Of a stretch of 64,000 bases of DNA, positions 24,569 through 32,393 are shown piece after piece. The DNA lies in contig CAZLSW010000003.1 in NCBI GenBank assembly GCA_964562375.1, positions 22,451 through 86,450 of the forward strand. Direction: 5' to 3'. The notes under the pieces are model-generated. The model saw only the letters and a list, made by a program, of their open reading frames with translations, was not told where the DNA came from and searched no databases. Position 1 is the stretch's first letter; each line of letters begins with the position of its first letter. The position numbers were made by a program, and so were the translations under genes. The DNA comes from JAJPXC01 sp964562375. GTDB taxonomy: Bacteria > Bacteroidota > Bacteroidia > Bacteroidales > Muribaculaceae.

Positions 24569-25191
24569 GTCTGACCGATTCCAATTCGTTGAAAGCCAAA
24601 GAGGTCGCTATGCAAGAGGTGACCCCGGACGCCAACCCCGTGGTGAACGAGATCGCTCGTCACTACGAGGCTATTCTGCGTTTACTGGGCGAAGATCCCA
24701 CCCGTGAGGGCCTTGTCAAAACACCCATGCGAGCCGCTAAAGCCATGTATAAGGCTACCCGAGGCTACGACCTCGACGCTGGCGAGATTATGCGTAAGGC
24801 CATCTTTACCCATGAGGGTTCGCGGATGGTGATTGTGCAGGACGTGGAATTCTATTCGCTGTGTGAGCACCATATTCTGCCGTTCTTTGGGAAGATAGCG
24901 GTAGGGTATCTCCCCAAAGGTAAAATAGTGGGGCTAAGCAAGTTGGCGCGCGTGGTTGACGCTTTCGCCCGTCGACTACAAGTGCAGGAGCGATTGACGG
25001 CGCAAATCTGCCAGTCGGTGGCCGACACGCTCGAGGCCGATGGCGTAATCGTGGTTTGCACGGCCGAGCACCTGTGCATGAAGATGCGCGGAGTGGAGAA
25101 GCAAGGCTGCGCCACCACGACGCTGGAATATTGCGGCCGATTCGCCGAGGATCCACAGCTGCGGGCTGAGTTTCTTGCGGCGATAAAGTAA
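24565..25191 (+). CDS. folE: GTP cyclohydrolase I
   Basis: 208 aa; converts GTP to 7,8-dihydroneopterin triphosphate, entry to folate (and queuosine-type) synthesis. Zinc ligands are in SLCEHHILPFFG and CTAEHLCMKMRG; further family motifs are EDPTREGLVKTPMRAAKA, GLSKLARVVDAFARRLQVQE and TTLEYCGRF. The ATG at 24565 overlaps the stop of the SPOR gene; a second ATG (MQEVTPDAN) 15 codons in is nearer the usual N-terminus. Confidence 0.96.
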   Translation: MSLTDSNSLKAKEVAMQEVTPDANPVVNEIARHYEAILRLLGEDPTREGLVKTPMRAAKAMYKATRGYDLDAGEIMRKAIFTHEGSRMVIVQDVEFYSLCEHHILPFFGKIAVGYLPKGKIVGLSKLARVVDAFARRLQVQERLTAQICQSVADTLEADGVIVVCTAEHLCMKMRGVEKQGCATTTLEYCGRFAEDPQLRAEFLAAIK

Positions 25192-25195
25192 TGTT

Positions 25196-25235
25196 TCGGC
25201 CCGAGGACGGGCCGAGTTCCCTTCTCCTGATGTCG
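25196..25235. repeat. Type B hairpin after folE
   Basis: CGGCCCG (25197-25203), loop AGGA, CGGGCCG (25208-25214), then AGTTCCCTTCTCCTGATG, the degenerate family tail. May terminate tpiA-folE transcription. Confidence 0.55.
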
Positions 25236-25258
25236 CTTTCCATTATTAATTTCTGATT

Positions 25259-25759
25259 ATGAAAAAGCTTTTATTTTTGTTGCTGTTGATGGGAGTGTTG
25301 CCATCGTGCAAAACCACCGAGGCCAATTATAAGGCCGCCTACGACCGCGCCCGCGAGCAGAAAGAGGCTACCACTCCGCTCGATTCCACCATATACGCCC
25401 GAATACGCCAGGAGGCTCAACGCGACGCCCGCGACTTCGTGGACGAAAATCTGGTGGTCGTCACCGAGCGGGTGAAAGTGACACCCGACCAAGGTGTTGA
25501 GACGCGCCCCTTGGAGCAGTACAACGTGATGGTGGCTCAATTCAAGCAATTGTTCAACGCCAAGTCGATGCGCGACCGCCTGTGCGAGGCCGGTTTCGCC
25601 GACGCGATGGTGGTGGAGACAGCCGAGCCGTTGTATTATGTGGTGGCCGGTGTTGCTCCCACCGAGGGCGATGTCTCGGCCCTGGTGAAACGTCTACGCA
25701 AGCAGACCGCAGTGGCTATCCGGGAGCCGTATCCTCAAGTATTGAAGCCGGTGAGGTAG
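25259..25759 (+). CDS. Lipoprotein with SPOR-like C-terminal domain
   Basis: 166 aa. Lipobox LPSC with Cys17 after a short hydrophobic signal, so probably lipid-anchored. Residues ~75-165 (EQYNVMVAQFKQLFNAKSMRDRL ... PLYYVVAGVAPTEGDVSALVKRL) have the beta-alpha-beta-beta pattern of a SPOR domain with the Leu/Phe-rich helices, although weaker than in the preceding SPOR gene. Function likely cell envelope or division; inferred. Confidence 0.7.
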   Translation: MKKLLFLLLLMGVLPSCKTTEANYKAAYDRAREQKEATTPLDSTIYARIRQEAQRDARDFVDENLVVVTERVKVTPDQGVETRPLEQYNVMVAQFKQLFNAKSMRDRLCEAGFADAMVVETAEPLYYVVAGVAPTEGDVSALVKRLRKQTAVAIREPYPQVLKPVR

Positions 25760-25789
25760 AGGCAAGAGTAAAGAGGCAAGAGTAAAGAG
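25758..25789. repeat. 14 bp direct repeat x2 just before the nitroreductase start, type E
   Basis: AGAGGCAAGAGTAA occurs twice in tandem (25758-25771, 25772-25785) followed by AGAG, three bases before the ATG. The first copy overlaps the stop of the lipoprotein gene. Confidence 0.85.
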
Positions 25790-25791
25790 TT

Positions 25792-26448
25792 ATGGAGTTT
25801 AGGGTAGATTTTGAGGTGGTGAAAGAGCGGCATTCGGTGAGGGCTTATACCGATGACCCGGTGACGGAGGCTCAGGCCGAGAACCTGTGCGGGTTGCTCG
25901 ACGAGGCCAATCGCGAGGGCGGGTTGCACATGCAATTGGTGCTCGACGATCCAAAGGCTTTCGGCAAGTCTATTACGGCGCATTACGGGAGTTTCCGCAA
26001 CGTGAAATATTATATTGCGCTGGTGGCTGAGAAGGGGAAATCGGAGGCCTTGGGCTATTACGGGGAGATGGCTGTATTGCGCGCCCAGGAGTTGGGATTG
26101 CACACGTGCTGGGTGGCTCTTACCTATTCCAAGCGCAACACTCGCTGCAAGGTGTTGGATGGAGAAAAGATTTACGGTGTGATATCGCTGGGTCGCGGGG
26201 TGGAAGGTGGTCACGATCACAAGACGCGCTCGGTGGAGGAGATAGGCGGGATAACCCCGGAAAGCCCTGAGTGGTATCGGAGGGCAATCGAGTGGGTGAG
26301 GCTGGCACCATCGGCGTTGAACCAGCAGTTGACGCGATTCCGATTGCAGGATGACGGGACGGTGACGGTGAAGTCGCGCCGTGGTTTTTGCTGGCGGATG
26401 GATATGGGGATCGCAAAGCTGCATTTCGACTTGGGGAGGGAAGGGTAA
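25792..26448 (+). CDS. Nitroreductase-family (TM1586-like) oxidoreductase
   Basis: 218 aa. N-terminal FMN-binding signature VKERHSVRAYTDDPV; GYYGEMAVLRAQELGLHTCWVAL and VISLGRG fit the nitroreductase fold; the C-terminal EWYRRAIEWVRLAPSALNQQ repeats a helix seen in the putative TM nitroreductase branch, which combines two halves in one chain. Substrate unknown. The ATG at 25792 follows the 14 bp direct repeat. Confidence 0.82.
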   Translation: MEFRVDFEVVKERHSVRAYTDDPVTEAQAENLCGLLDEANREGGLHMQLVLDDPKAFGKSITAHYGSFRNVKYYIALVAEKGKSEALGYYGEMAVLRAQELGLHTCWVALTYSKRNTRCKVLDGEKIYGVISLGRGVEGGHDHKTRSVEEIGGITPESPEWYRRAIEWVRLAPSALNQQLTRFRLQDDGTVTVKSRRGFCWRMDMGIAKLHFDLGREG

Positions 26449-26451
26449 TTG

Positions 26452-26548
26452 AACCACCGCGGCAAACCGCGGGGCACCGTGGCTTGCTAATTCATGGCCG
26501 CTGGGGGCAGCGACCGCTCCCAGATAGGGCTACCGCAGGGCTGCCGCA
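26452..26548. repeat. Type A palindrome at the start of the CBM-like gene
   Basis: CCACCGCGGCAAACCGCGGG (from 26454) followed by GCACCGTGGC, then a unit with GACCGCTCCCAGATAGGGCT. It ends a few bases before the first ATG of the following gene, at the point where the signal peptide should begin. Confidence 0.8.
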
Positions 26549-26551
26549 TTT

Positions 26552-27364
26552 ATGGCAGTAACCGCATCCGCACAGGATGTTGACCTGTACCTCGTAGGTG
26601 CTTTCAACAACTGGAACAACGGTGATCCCACTTACTTGATGACCAACAAGGGCGACGGCGTCTATGAGATTACGATGTCGGAGATCAGCTCGCAGTTCAA
26701 GGTAACCGACGGCGACTGGACCGCTCCCTACAACATGGGTGGCGACGGTCAGGGTATCGTTCTTGGCACTCCCGCTCAGCTTGTGGAGGATTCCAACAGC
26801 AACCTGTTCTTTGCCGACTATGACGGCGTGATCGACGCTTACATCGTTGTTAACCTCAACGACTTGACCGTCACCGTAACCGGTGATGGCTACACCGCCG
26901 AGAAGGTGTGGTACATTCAGGGCGTTAACGGCGACTGGGCTACTTGGAGCACCGACAACCAGTTCGTAAAGAACGATGAGAACGGCTGCTACGAGATCAA
27001 CGAGTTCTTGTTCACCAGCGCTGGCGAGTTCAAGCTGGCTACCGAGAACTGGGTTAACGAGTACGGCTCGGGCGAGAACACCTCAGCTATCGCCTTCGGC
27101 AACTTCTCCACTCAGCTTTACGTGAGCGGTGGCAACGTTGAGTACTCGATTCTTGGCACCTTCGGCATCCGCTTCAACCCCGAGACCGAGGTTATCGAGT
27201 TCGTACAGGGCGGTCTTGGTGGCGTTAACAACATCACCGTTGACATCAACAACGCGGCCGACGCTATCTACTACAACCTGCAGGGCGTGCGCGTAGACAA
27301 CCCCACCAACGGTGTCTACATCCGTCAGCAGAACGGCACCGCTGTTAAAGTGCTCATGAAATAA
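26552..27364 (+). CDS. Surface carbohydrate-binding-like protein with missing signal peptide start
   Basis: 270 aa. Two SusE/SusF-like starch-binding type modules can be read: LYLVGAFNNWNNGDPTYLM (~10-100) and VWYIQGVNGDWATWSTDN (~120-215), and a C-terminal tail YYNLQGVRVDNPTNGVYI that is common on secreted proteins of this group. The first residues MAVTASAQDV look like only the end of a signal peptide; upstream in frame are ...AAAF and then a TAG nine codons back, with no alternative start. The missing N-terminus coincides with a type A repeat. Codon choice is that of a highly expressed gene. A strong terminator follows. Probably a broken copy, or a recent event. Confidence 0.7.
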   Translation: MAVTASAQDVDLYLVGAFNNWNNGDPTYLMTNKGDGVYEITMSEISSQFKVTDGDWTAPYNMGGDGQGIVLGTPAQLVEDSNSNLFFADYDGVIDAYIVVNLNDLTVTVTGDGYTAEKVWYIQGVNGDWATWSTDNQFVKNDENGCYEINEFLFTSAGEFKLATENWVNEYGSGENTSAIAFGNFSTQLYVSGGNVEYSILGTFGIRFNPETEVIEFVQGGLGGVNNITVDINNAADAIYYNLQGVRVDNPTNGVYIRQQNGTAVKVLMK

Positions 27365-27395
27365 GCATTTAACATAGCTTATACAACATTAAAGG

Positions 27396-27425
27396 CCCAC
27401 CACTTGCATAAGTGGTGGGTTTTTT
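27396..27425 (+). terminator. Strong intrinsic terminator
   Basis: CCCACCACTT (27396-27405), loop GCAT, AAGTGGTGGG (27410-27419), then six T. Perfect 10 bp stem. Confidence 0.92.
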
Positions 27426-27434
27426 CTACTTTTG
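27404..27434 (+). promoter_or_regulatory. Promoter of the small acidic protein-aguA-aguB operon
   Basis: TTG at 27404-27406, 20 bp spacer, TACTTTTG at 27427-27434. The -33 lies inside the preceding terminator hairpin. Confidence 0.7.
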
Positions 27435-27462
27435 AGGCGTGAAAAATTGAAACCAACCTACC

Positions 27463-27696
27463 ATGAACGATATTACAGAATTGTTTGACGACCTATTAGT
27501 AGAATACGACAGTATCGATATAGCAGAAGCCGAGTTCAAGAAACGCCTTGTCGAGGACCCCGACATCAAGGAGGCTTACTCGGAATGGTGTCATGCTGTG
27601 GGCTCAAGCGAGAAACACGGCTTTATGGATTATGCTGAAGAATACAAGGAGTCGCAGGACTCGGTGTGGGAAGCCTTGAACGACTTCGATGAATAG
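27463..27696 (+). CDS. Small acidic protein upstream of aguA
   Basis: 77 aa, strongly acidic (many Asp/Glu; net charge clearly negative), predicted helical, no signal peptide. Not recognised. It has its own promoter, ends 8 bp inside the aguA start, and is therefore the first gene of the aguA-aguB operon. It might regulate or be a structural small protein; nothing in the sequence decides. Confidence 0.7.
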   Translation: MNDITELFDDLLVEYDSIDIAEAEFKKRLVEDPDIKEAYSEWCHAVGSSEKHGFMDYAEEYKESQDSVWEALNDFDE

Positions 27697-28684
27697 GCTA
27701 CCCGCTGAATGGGAATGCGCCGGGGCCGTGATGATGGCGTGGCCGCATGAGGGTACCGACTGGGCCGGGATGCTTCCCGAGGTGCAGCAATGCTACTTGT
27801 CGATGCTCGAGGCCATAGCTCCAAGAGTGATGGGCTTGCTCCTTTTGGTTCCTGAGGCTTGTCAATTACCGCCATTGCCCGCAGGGGTGAGGGTTGTAAG
27901 GGTGCCCACCAACGACACCTGGGCGCGCGACTACGGCCCTATAACCACCGAGAATGAGCAGGGCTTGGTCCTTAACGATTTCAAATTCAACGGCTGGGGG
28001 CTGAAATTTGCCGCCGATAAAGATAATATGGTCAATTCCCGAGTGTTCCCGGAATTGGTTGATCATCGGGAGTTTGTGCTCGAGGGTGGCTCTATAGAGA
28101 GCGACGGTCGGGGCACGATACTCACAACCAGCCGATGCTTGTTGTCTCCCAACCGTAACGGCACCGTCACTCGGCGACATATTGCCCGCTTGTTCAACCG
28201 CTGGCTTGGCGGCCGCAAATTGCTGTGGCTCAACCATGGCGGGCTCGCTGGCGACGATACCGACGGCCATGTCGACACTTTGGCCCGATTGTGTCCCCAA
28301 GGACAGGTAATGTACGTGAAATGTGACGACCCCGAGGATGAGCATTACCAGGACTTGAAGGCGATGGAGAGCGAGCTGAAAGCGATGCGAAACGTCAACG
28401 GAGAGCGGTTTAAGCTTGTTCCGTTACCTTTGCCTCGTCCTATATATGATTATGATGGCGAGCGGTTGCCCGCGACGTACGCCAATTACTTGGTGCTGGA
28501 TGGAGCAGTGATTATGCCCACCTATGGCCAGCCCGACCTGGATGAGCAGGCCCGTGAACAGATTCAGCGGGTATTTGTTGATTATGAGGTGGTTGGAGTG
28601 GATTGCCGCGCGCTTATCCGCCAGCATGGATCGCTCCATTGTGCCACGATGCAACTACCAGCAAAATTTGTAGAAACGTTATGA
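27689..28684 (+). CDS. aguA: Agmatine deiminase
   Basis: 331 aa guanidino-group-modifying enzyme converting agmatine to N-carbamoylputrescine. Family motifs: WECAGAVMMAWPHEGTDW, VPTNDTWARDYGPI, VLEGGSIESDG, NHGGLAGDDTDGHVDTLARL and the catalytic Cys in GSLHCATMQLP. Overlaps aguB by ATGA. Together they make putrescine from agmatine. The typical Porphyromonas-type peptidylarginine deiminase is related but has extra domains that are absent here. Confidence 0.93.
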   Translation: MNRLPAEWECAGAVMMAWPHEGTDWAGMLPEVQQCYLSMLEAIAPRVMGLLLLVPEACQLPPLPAGVRVVRVPTNDTWARDYGPITTENEQGLVLNDFKFNGWGLKFAADKDNMVNSRVFPELVDHREFVLEGGSIESDGRGTILTTSRCLLSPNRNGTVTRRHIARLFNRWLGGRKLLWLNHGGLAGDDTDGHVDTLARLCPQGQVMYVKCDDPEDEHYQDLKAMESELKAMRNVNGERFKLVPLPLPRPIYDYDGERLPATYANYLVLDGAVIMPTYGQPDLDEQAREQIQRVFVDYEVVGVDCRALIRQHGSLHCATMQLPAKFVETL

Positions 28685-29562
28685 AAGTAGGTATCATACA
28701 ACAACGCGGAACGGCGGACCGTGACGACAACCGATGTCGTATCGTCAAGAAAATCGGCAAATTGGCCTCGCGAGGAGCCGAATTGATTGTGAACCAGGAG
28801 CTTCACGACTCTCTTTATTTCTGCCAAACCGAGGATGTTGACCTATTTGACCTCGCCGTTGATATCAGTGACGAAAGCGAGGCGTTGGCCCCGTATCGCC
28901 AGGCAGCTAAGGAAAATGGCGTTGTTGTGGTGACGTCGATGTTTGAGCGCCGCGCTCCGGGCCTGTATCACAACACGGCGGTGGTGATTGAGAAAGACGG
29001 CACGGTGGCCGGGCGCTATCGCAAGATGCACATCCCCGACGATCCAGCCTACTACGAAAAATTCTATTTCACCCCCGGTGACATGGATTTCGAGCCTATC
29101 GACACCTCGGTGGGGCGTCTTGGCGTGCTCGTTTGCTGGGACCAATGGTATCCCGAGGCCGCGCGCTTGATGGCGCTTCGCGGAGCAGAGATGCTTATTT
29201 ATCCCACCGCTATTGGCACGGCCGCAAGCGACACCGCGGAAGAACAGAATCGCCAATTGGATGCTTGGATGCTCGTGCAGCGAGGTCACGCCGTGGCCAA
29301 CGGATTGCCTGTGGTCACTGTCAATCGCGTGGGCCACGAGGCTGATCCATCGGGGGCGACCGAGGGTATCACTTTCTGGGGTACCAGTTTTGTTGCAGGT
29401 CCTCAGGGCGAATTGCTTTACCGCGCTCCCCGCAGCGAGGAGGCAACAGCTGTTATTGAAGTTGACATGAAGCGCTCCGAGCAAGTGCGCCGTTGGTGGC
29501 CGTTCCTCCGCGATCGCCGCATCGACGCCTATGCCCCCTTGGCCTGTCGCTACCTCCGATAA
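28681..29562 (+). CDS. aguB: N-carbamoylputrescine amidase
   Basis: 293 aa from ATG 28681 (MKVGIIQQRG), overlapping the aguA stop. Nitrilase-superfamily catalytic triad: Glu in VNQELHDSLYFC, Lys in YRKMHIPDD and Cys in LVCWDQWYPEAAR. It hydrolyses N-carbamoylputrescine to putrescine, CO2 and ammonia, completing the AguAB route. The longer upstream frame is inside aguA and is not used. Confidence 0.94.
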   Translation: MKVGIIQQRGTADRDDNRCRIVKKIGKLASRGAELIVNQELHDSLYFCQTEDVDLFDLAVDISDESEALAPYRQAAKENGVVVVTSMFERRAPGLYHNTAVVIEKDGTVAGRYRKMHIPDDPAYYEKFYFTPGDMDFEPIDTSVGRLGVLVCWDQWYPEAARLMALRGAEMLIYPTAIGTAASDTAEEQNRQLDAWMLVQRGHAVANGLPVVTVNRVGHEADPSGATEGITFWGTSFVAGPQGELLYRAPRSEEATAVIEVDMKRSEQVRRWWPFLRDRRIDAYAPLACRYLR

Positions 29563-29582
29563 CCCATACTTAAAAGCTACGC

Positions 29583-30632
29583 ATGTACACGCCTCCATTT
29601 AGAATCACCTCGCGCATCCTCAATCTTGTGGCAGAAATCTCGGCCAAGATGGAGCGGTATGCGATACTGTTGGAACAGGACACCGAGCTACGCTTGCGCA
29701 AAGCTAATCGTATCAAGACTATTCACAGCTCGTTGGCTATTGAGGGCAACGAGTTGACTGAAGGGCAGGTGCGAGATATCATCAACGGCAAAAACGTGGT
29801 CGCTCCGTTACGTGAAATTCAAGAGGTGAAAAATGCCATTGCCACTTACGACCTTTTCCCTACGCTGAACCCATTCGACCAGAATGACATGCTTCGTGCT
29901 CATTTCACGATGATGCAAGCGTTGGTGGATAACCCGGGACGATGGCGCTCGGGAGGCGTTGGCGTTTTCGGGGAGAAGGGTTGCGTGCACATGACACCTC
30001 CAGCCGAGCGCGTTCCAGCTTTGATGAGCGATCTGTTCGAGTGGTTGAAGTCGGCCGACGACCACTTGTTAATACGTTCATGCGTTTTCCATTACGAATT
30101 TGAGTTTATCCATCCATTTATCGATGGCAATGGTCGTTGTGGAAGGCTATGGCAATCCGTTATCTTGTCACGGTTGCATCCGCTTTTTGCTCATTTGCCA
30201 GTTGAGAATATGGTGTATGCCAACCAACAAGCCTACTATGATGCCATCACTGCTTCATCGGCGGCAGGAGAGTCTACCCCCTTCATCGAATTTATGCTTG
30301 GGGAGATACTTGCTACACTTACCGCTCATCAGGGAGAAGAGAAACCGGGAGTTGACCTTAACGCTACCCCTCTTGATAGAGAGTTCGGTATAATATTCGG
30401 AAGTCAGTTCGGCATAAAGTTCGGTATAAAGTTCGGTGATAGCGATAAGCGTATATTGTTGCTTCTAAACTCAAATCCTACATTTTCAGCTAAGCACATT
30501 TCAGATCGCGTGGGAATAACCCAACGAGGAGTGGAAAAGGCAATCAAAAGATTTCGTGAGGCCAAAGTTGTGGAGCGCGTGGGTAGTAACAAGTCGGGAT
30601 ATTGGAAAGTGAATCGGCCATCCGAGTCATAA
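29583..30632 (+). CDS. Fic-family enzyme with inhibitory motif, repeat hinge and winged helix
   Basis: 349 aa. N-terminal inhibitory motif S-LAI-E-G at residues 50-55 ((S/T)xxxE(G/N)), Fic core with HPFIDGNGRCGR at 177-188, giving a class II, self-inhibited AMP-transferase. Residues ~291-345 form a winged helix (FSAKHISDRVGITQRGVEKA). Between them, residues ~268-285 are a degenerate FGIKFG tandem repeat encoded by GTTCGGTATAAA-like 12 bp repeats. The target is unknown; similar Fic-wHTH proteins AMPylate host proteins or regulate themselves. Genomic base use is a little more AT-rich than neighbours at the 3' end. Confidence 0.88.
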   Translation: MYTPPFRITSRILNLVAEISAKMERYAILLEQDTELRLRKANRIKTIHSSLAIEGNELTEGQVRDIINGKNVVAPLREIQEVKNAIATYDLFPTLNPFDQNDMLRAHFTMMQALVDNPGRWRSGGVGVFGEKGCVHMTPPAERVPALMSDLFEWLKSADDHLLIRSCVFHYEFEFIHPFIDGNGRCGRLWQSVILSRLHPLFAHLPVENMVYANQQAYYDAITASSAAGESTPFIEFMLGEILATLTAHQGEEKPGVDLNATPLDREFGIIFGSQFGIKFGIKFGDSDKRILLLLNSNPTFSAKHISDRVGITQRGVEKAIKRFREAKVVERVGSNKSGYWKVNRPSES

Positions 30633-30675
30633 GGCCGCTTTACAAAGTGCCCGAATAAAGCTGAGGGAAAAATAG

Positions 30676-30706
30676 TTGGTGGGGGAGAAGATTTTTTGTA
30701 ATTTTG
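30676..30706 (+). promoter_or_regulatory. Promoter of the thiamine operon
   Basis: TTG at 30676-30678, 20 bp spacer, TAATTTTG at 30699-30706. Transcription should begin around 30711, right at the riboswitch. Confidence 0.75.
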
Positions 30707-30710
30707 GGGC

Positions 30711-30816
30711 GACAAAGGGGTGCTCGTCGACGTGACGGGCTGAGATTATACCCTGAGAACCCGAAGCGGGTAATGCCGCCGTGGGGATTGTCCCAGAGCT
30801 CTGGAGCCTCTTTGTC
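30711..30816 (+). ncRNA. TPP riboswitch (THI element)
   Basis: Contains the THI-box segments GGGGTGCT, GGGCTGAGA, ACCCTGAGAACCCGAAGCGG and GGTAATGCCGCCGTGGGGA in the right order. The closing helix pairs GACAAAGGGG (30711-30720) with CCTCTTTGTC (30807-30816). A competing hairpin GCCTCTT (30806-30812) with AAGAGGC (30834-30840) would cover the bases just before the thiD ATG. Confidence 0.93.
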
Positions 30817-30841
30817 GAGCGTTTAACGATTTTAAGAGGCT

Positions 30842-31657
30842 ATGAGTGAGCAATTTATTCCAGTATTGACTATTGCGGGTAGCGACCCTTCGGGAGGGGC
30901 CGGCATTCAAGCCGACCTCAAGACTTTTATGGCCCATGGTTGCTATGGCATGAGTGTGATCACGGCCGTAACGGCACAAAACACCCAGGGGGTGCGAGGA
31001 TTCGAGGCCGTGAGGCCCGAAATGGTGGTGGCGCAATTACGTGCGGTGCTTGAAGATATACGGCCACTTGCTATCAAGACGGGAATGTTGCCCGACACAG
31101 ATACCATTAAGGCTATTGCGGAAGTGCTGATGGAATACCCCAAGATACCGTTGGTGGTGGATCCTGTGTTGGTGGCCACCTCGGGCGATTCGTTGCACGT
31201 CGAGGGCACCATGGAAGCTATTTCCCGATATTTATTCGCCAGGGCTACGTTGATTACCCCGAATGTTTCTGAGGCTGAGGCGTTTACATTAACAAATGAC
31301 CGAGAAAAACAAGCGAGGAGATTTCATGAGATGGGTGCCATGAACGTGTTGTTGAAAGGTGGAGATTCCAGCAACATCAAGATGAAAACCGATGTGTTAT
31401 CGCTTAACAACGGCTTGGCTGTCACATCCCTATGCGCTCCCGCTGTGGCTTCCCACAACACTCACGGAACCGGATGCACGCTTTCGGCCGCTATCGTCTC
31501 GAGGTTGGCATTGGGTGACACGTTGCCCGAAGCCGTATCCGCAGCAAAAAATTATATCACCGAGGCCATCTCGCGAGCTAAAGATGTGAAAATTGGCGAC
31601 GGTCATGGCCCCGTGGATCATTATATCGTTAACAATCAAAATACCAATGTGTTATGA
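30842..31657 (+). CDS. thiD: Hydroxymethylpyrimidine (phosphate) kinase
   Basis: 271 aa ribokinase-fold enzyme phosphorylating HMP and HMP-P for thiamine synthesis. Motifs: IAGSDPSGGAGIQADLKTF at the N-terminus, PVLVATSGD, TPNVSEAE, VLLKGGD and the anion-hole/catalytic segment HGTGCTLSAAIVSRLA. First gene of the thi operon, directly below the TPP riboswitch. Overlaps thiS by 4 bp. Confidence 0.97.
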   Translation: MSEQFIPVLTIAGSDPSGGAGIQADLKTFMAHGCYGMSVITAVTAQNTQGVRGFEAVRPEMVVAQLRAVLEDIRPLAIKTGMLPDTDTIKAIAEVLMEYPKIPLVVDPVLVATSGDSLHVEGTMEAISRYLFARATLITPNVSEAEAFTLTNDREKQARRFHEMGAMNVLLKGGDSSNIKMKTDVLSLNNGLAVTSLCAPAVASHNTHGTGCTLSAAIVSRLALGDTLPEAVSAAKNYITEAISRAKDVKIGDGHGPVDHYIVNNQNTNVL

Positions 31658-31857
31658 TAAAGATAACGCTTAACGACCAACCGATGGAGGTGGATTCAGG
31701 CACCACGCTTGCGCAGCTAATCGCCTCGGAGGAGATTCGTCCCACTGGCATTGCCACTGCTATCAACAACAAGGTAGTCCCTAAAGAGCAGCGAGATGCT
31801 ACCGTCTTGCAAGATGGCGACAATATTTTGATTATCAAGGCGTTCTGTGGGGGTTAA
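31654..31857 (+). CDS. thiS: Sulfur carrier protein ThiS
   Basis: 67 aa ubiquitin-like protein ending in the diagnostic Gly-Gly (KAFCGG). The C-terminal thiocarboxylate donates sulfur for the thiazole ring, after adenylation by ThiF, which is not found in this operon. Coupled to thiD and to the next gene by overlaps. Confidence 0.95.
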   Translation: MIKITLNDQPMEVDSGTTLAQLIASEEIRPTGIATAINNKVVPKEQRDATVLQDGDNILIIKAFCGG

Positions 31858-32393
31858 TGCTTAGAATCGCAATAACTCCCGAGGTGCCTCGTCAAGATGA
31901 GGTCGACCGCATCCGTGCCATTATTGGTGAGGGATGGGACCGCGTGCACCTGCGCTGGCCGAGGGCTGGGGTAGGGGAGTATCGCCGAGTGCTCGACCAA
32001 CTCGCCACGAGGGAACTTGCCCATGTGGTGCTACACTCCAAAGACCATGCGGTGATGGCTCTGGAGTATCCCGTAGGCGGAAGGCATGGAGTGGATAGCT
32101 GTAGCTGTCACACGCTGGAAGAATTGCGAGACAATGCGGGAGTGTATAACTACTGCTTTCTCAGCCCGATTTGCGACAGCGTTTCGAAGCAGGGCTATCA
32201 GGCCGCGTTTGCCCATGATCAACTACTTGAAATCAAGCTCGAGGACCGGGCAGTGGCACTTGGAGGCATCACTCCTGAAACACTCCCGCTGGTGAGACGT
32301 TATAATTTCGTGGGCTATGCCGTGCTGGGATATTTGGCACAGGCCACGACGATTGAAAACTTAATACAACGATTACGATGCTTCAATTCATAA
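31857..32393 (+). CDS. ThiE/TenI-like protein
   Basis: 178 aa TIM-barrel relative of thiamine phosphate synthase. It retains VVLHSKDHAVMAL, HTLEELRDN, CFLSPICDSVSKQGY and ALGGITPETL, but the phosphate-binding GxGP is replaced by LSPICDS and several ThiE catalytic residues are absent. Position between thiS and a complete ThiE suggests a TenI-type thiazole tautomerase or a variant thiazole phosphate-handling protein; this is inference from context. One-base overlap with thiS, 16 bp overlap with thiE. Confidence 0.8.
   Translation: MLRIAITPEVPRQDEVDRIRAIIGEGWDRVHLRWPRAGVGEYRRVLDQLATRELAHVVLHSKDHAVMALEYPVGGRHGVDSCSCHTLEELRDNAGVYNYCFLSPICDSVSKQGYQAAFAHDQLLEIKLEDRAVALGGITPETLPLVRRYNFVGYAVLGYLAQATTIENLIQRLRCFNS

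Noticed and set aside
31857..32393. Broken thiE pseudogene
   Set aside because: The frame is full, overlaps both neighbours translationally and resembles the ThiE/TenI-like paralog common in these operons.
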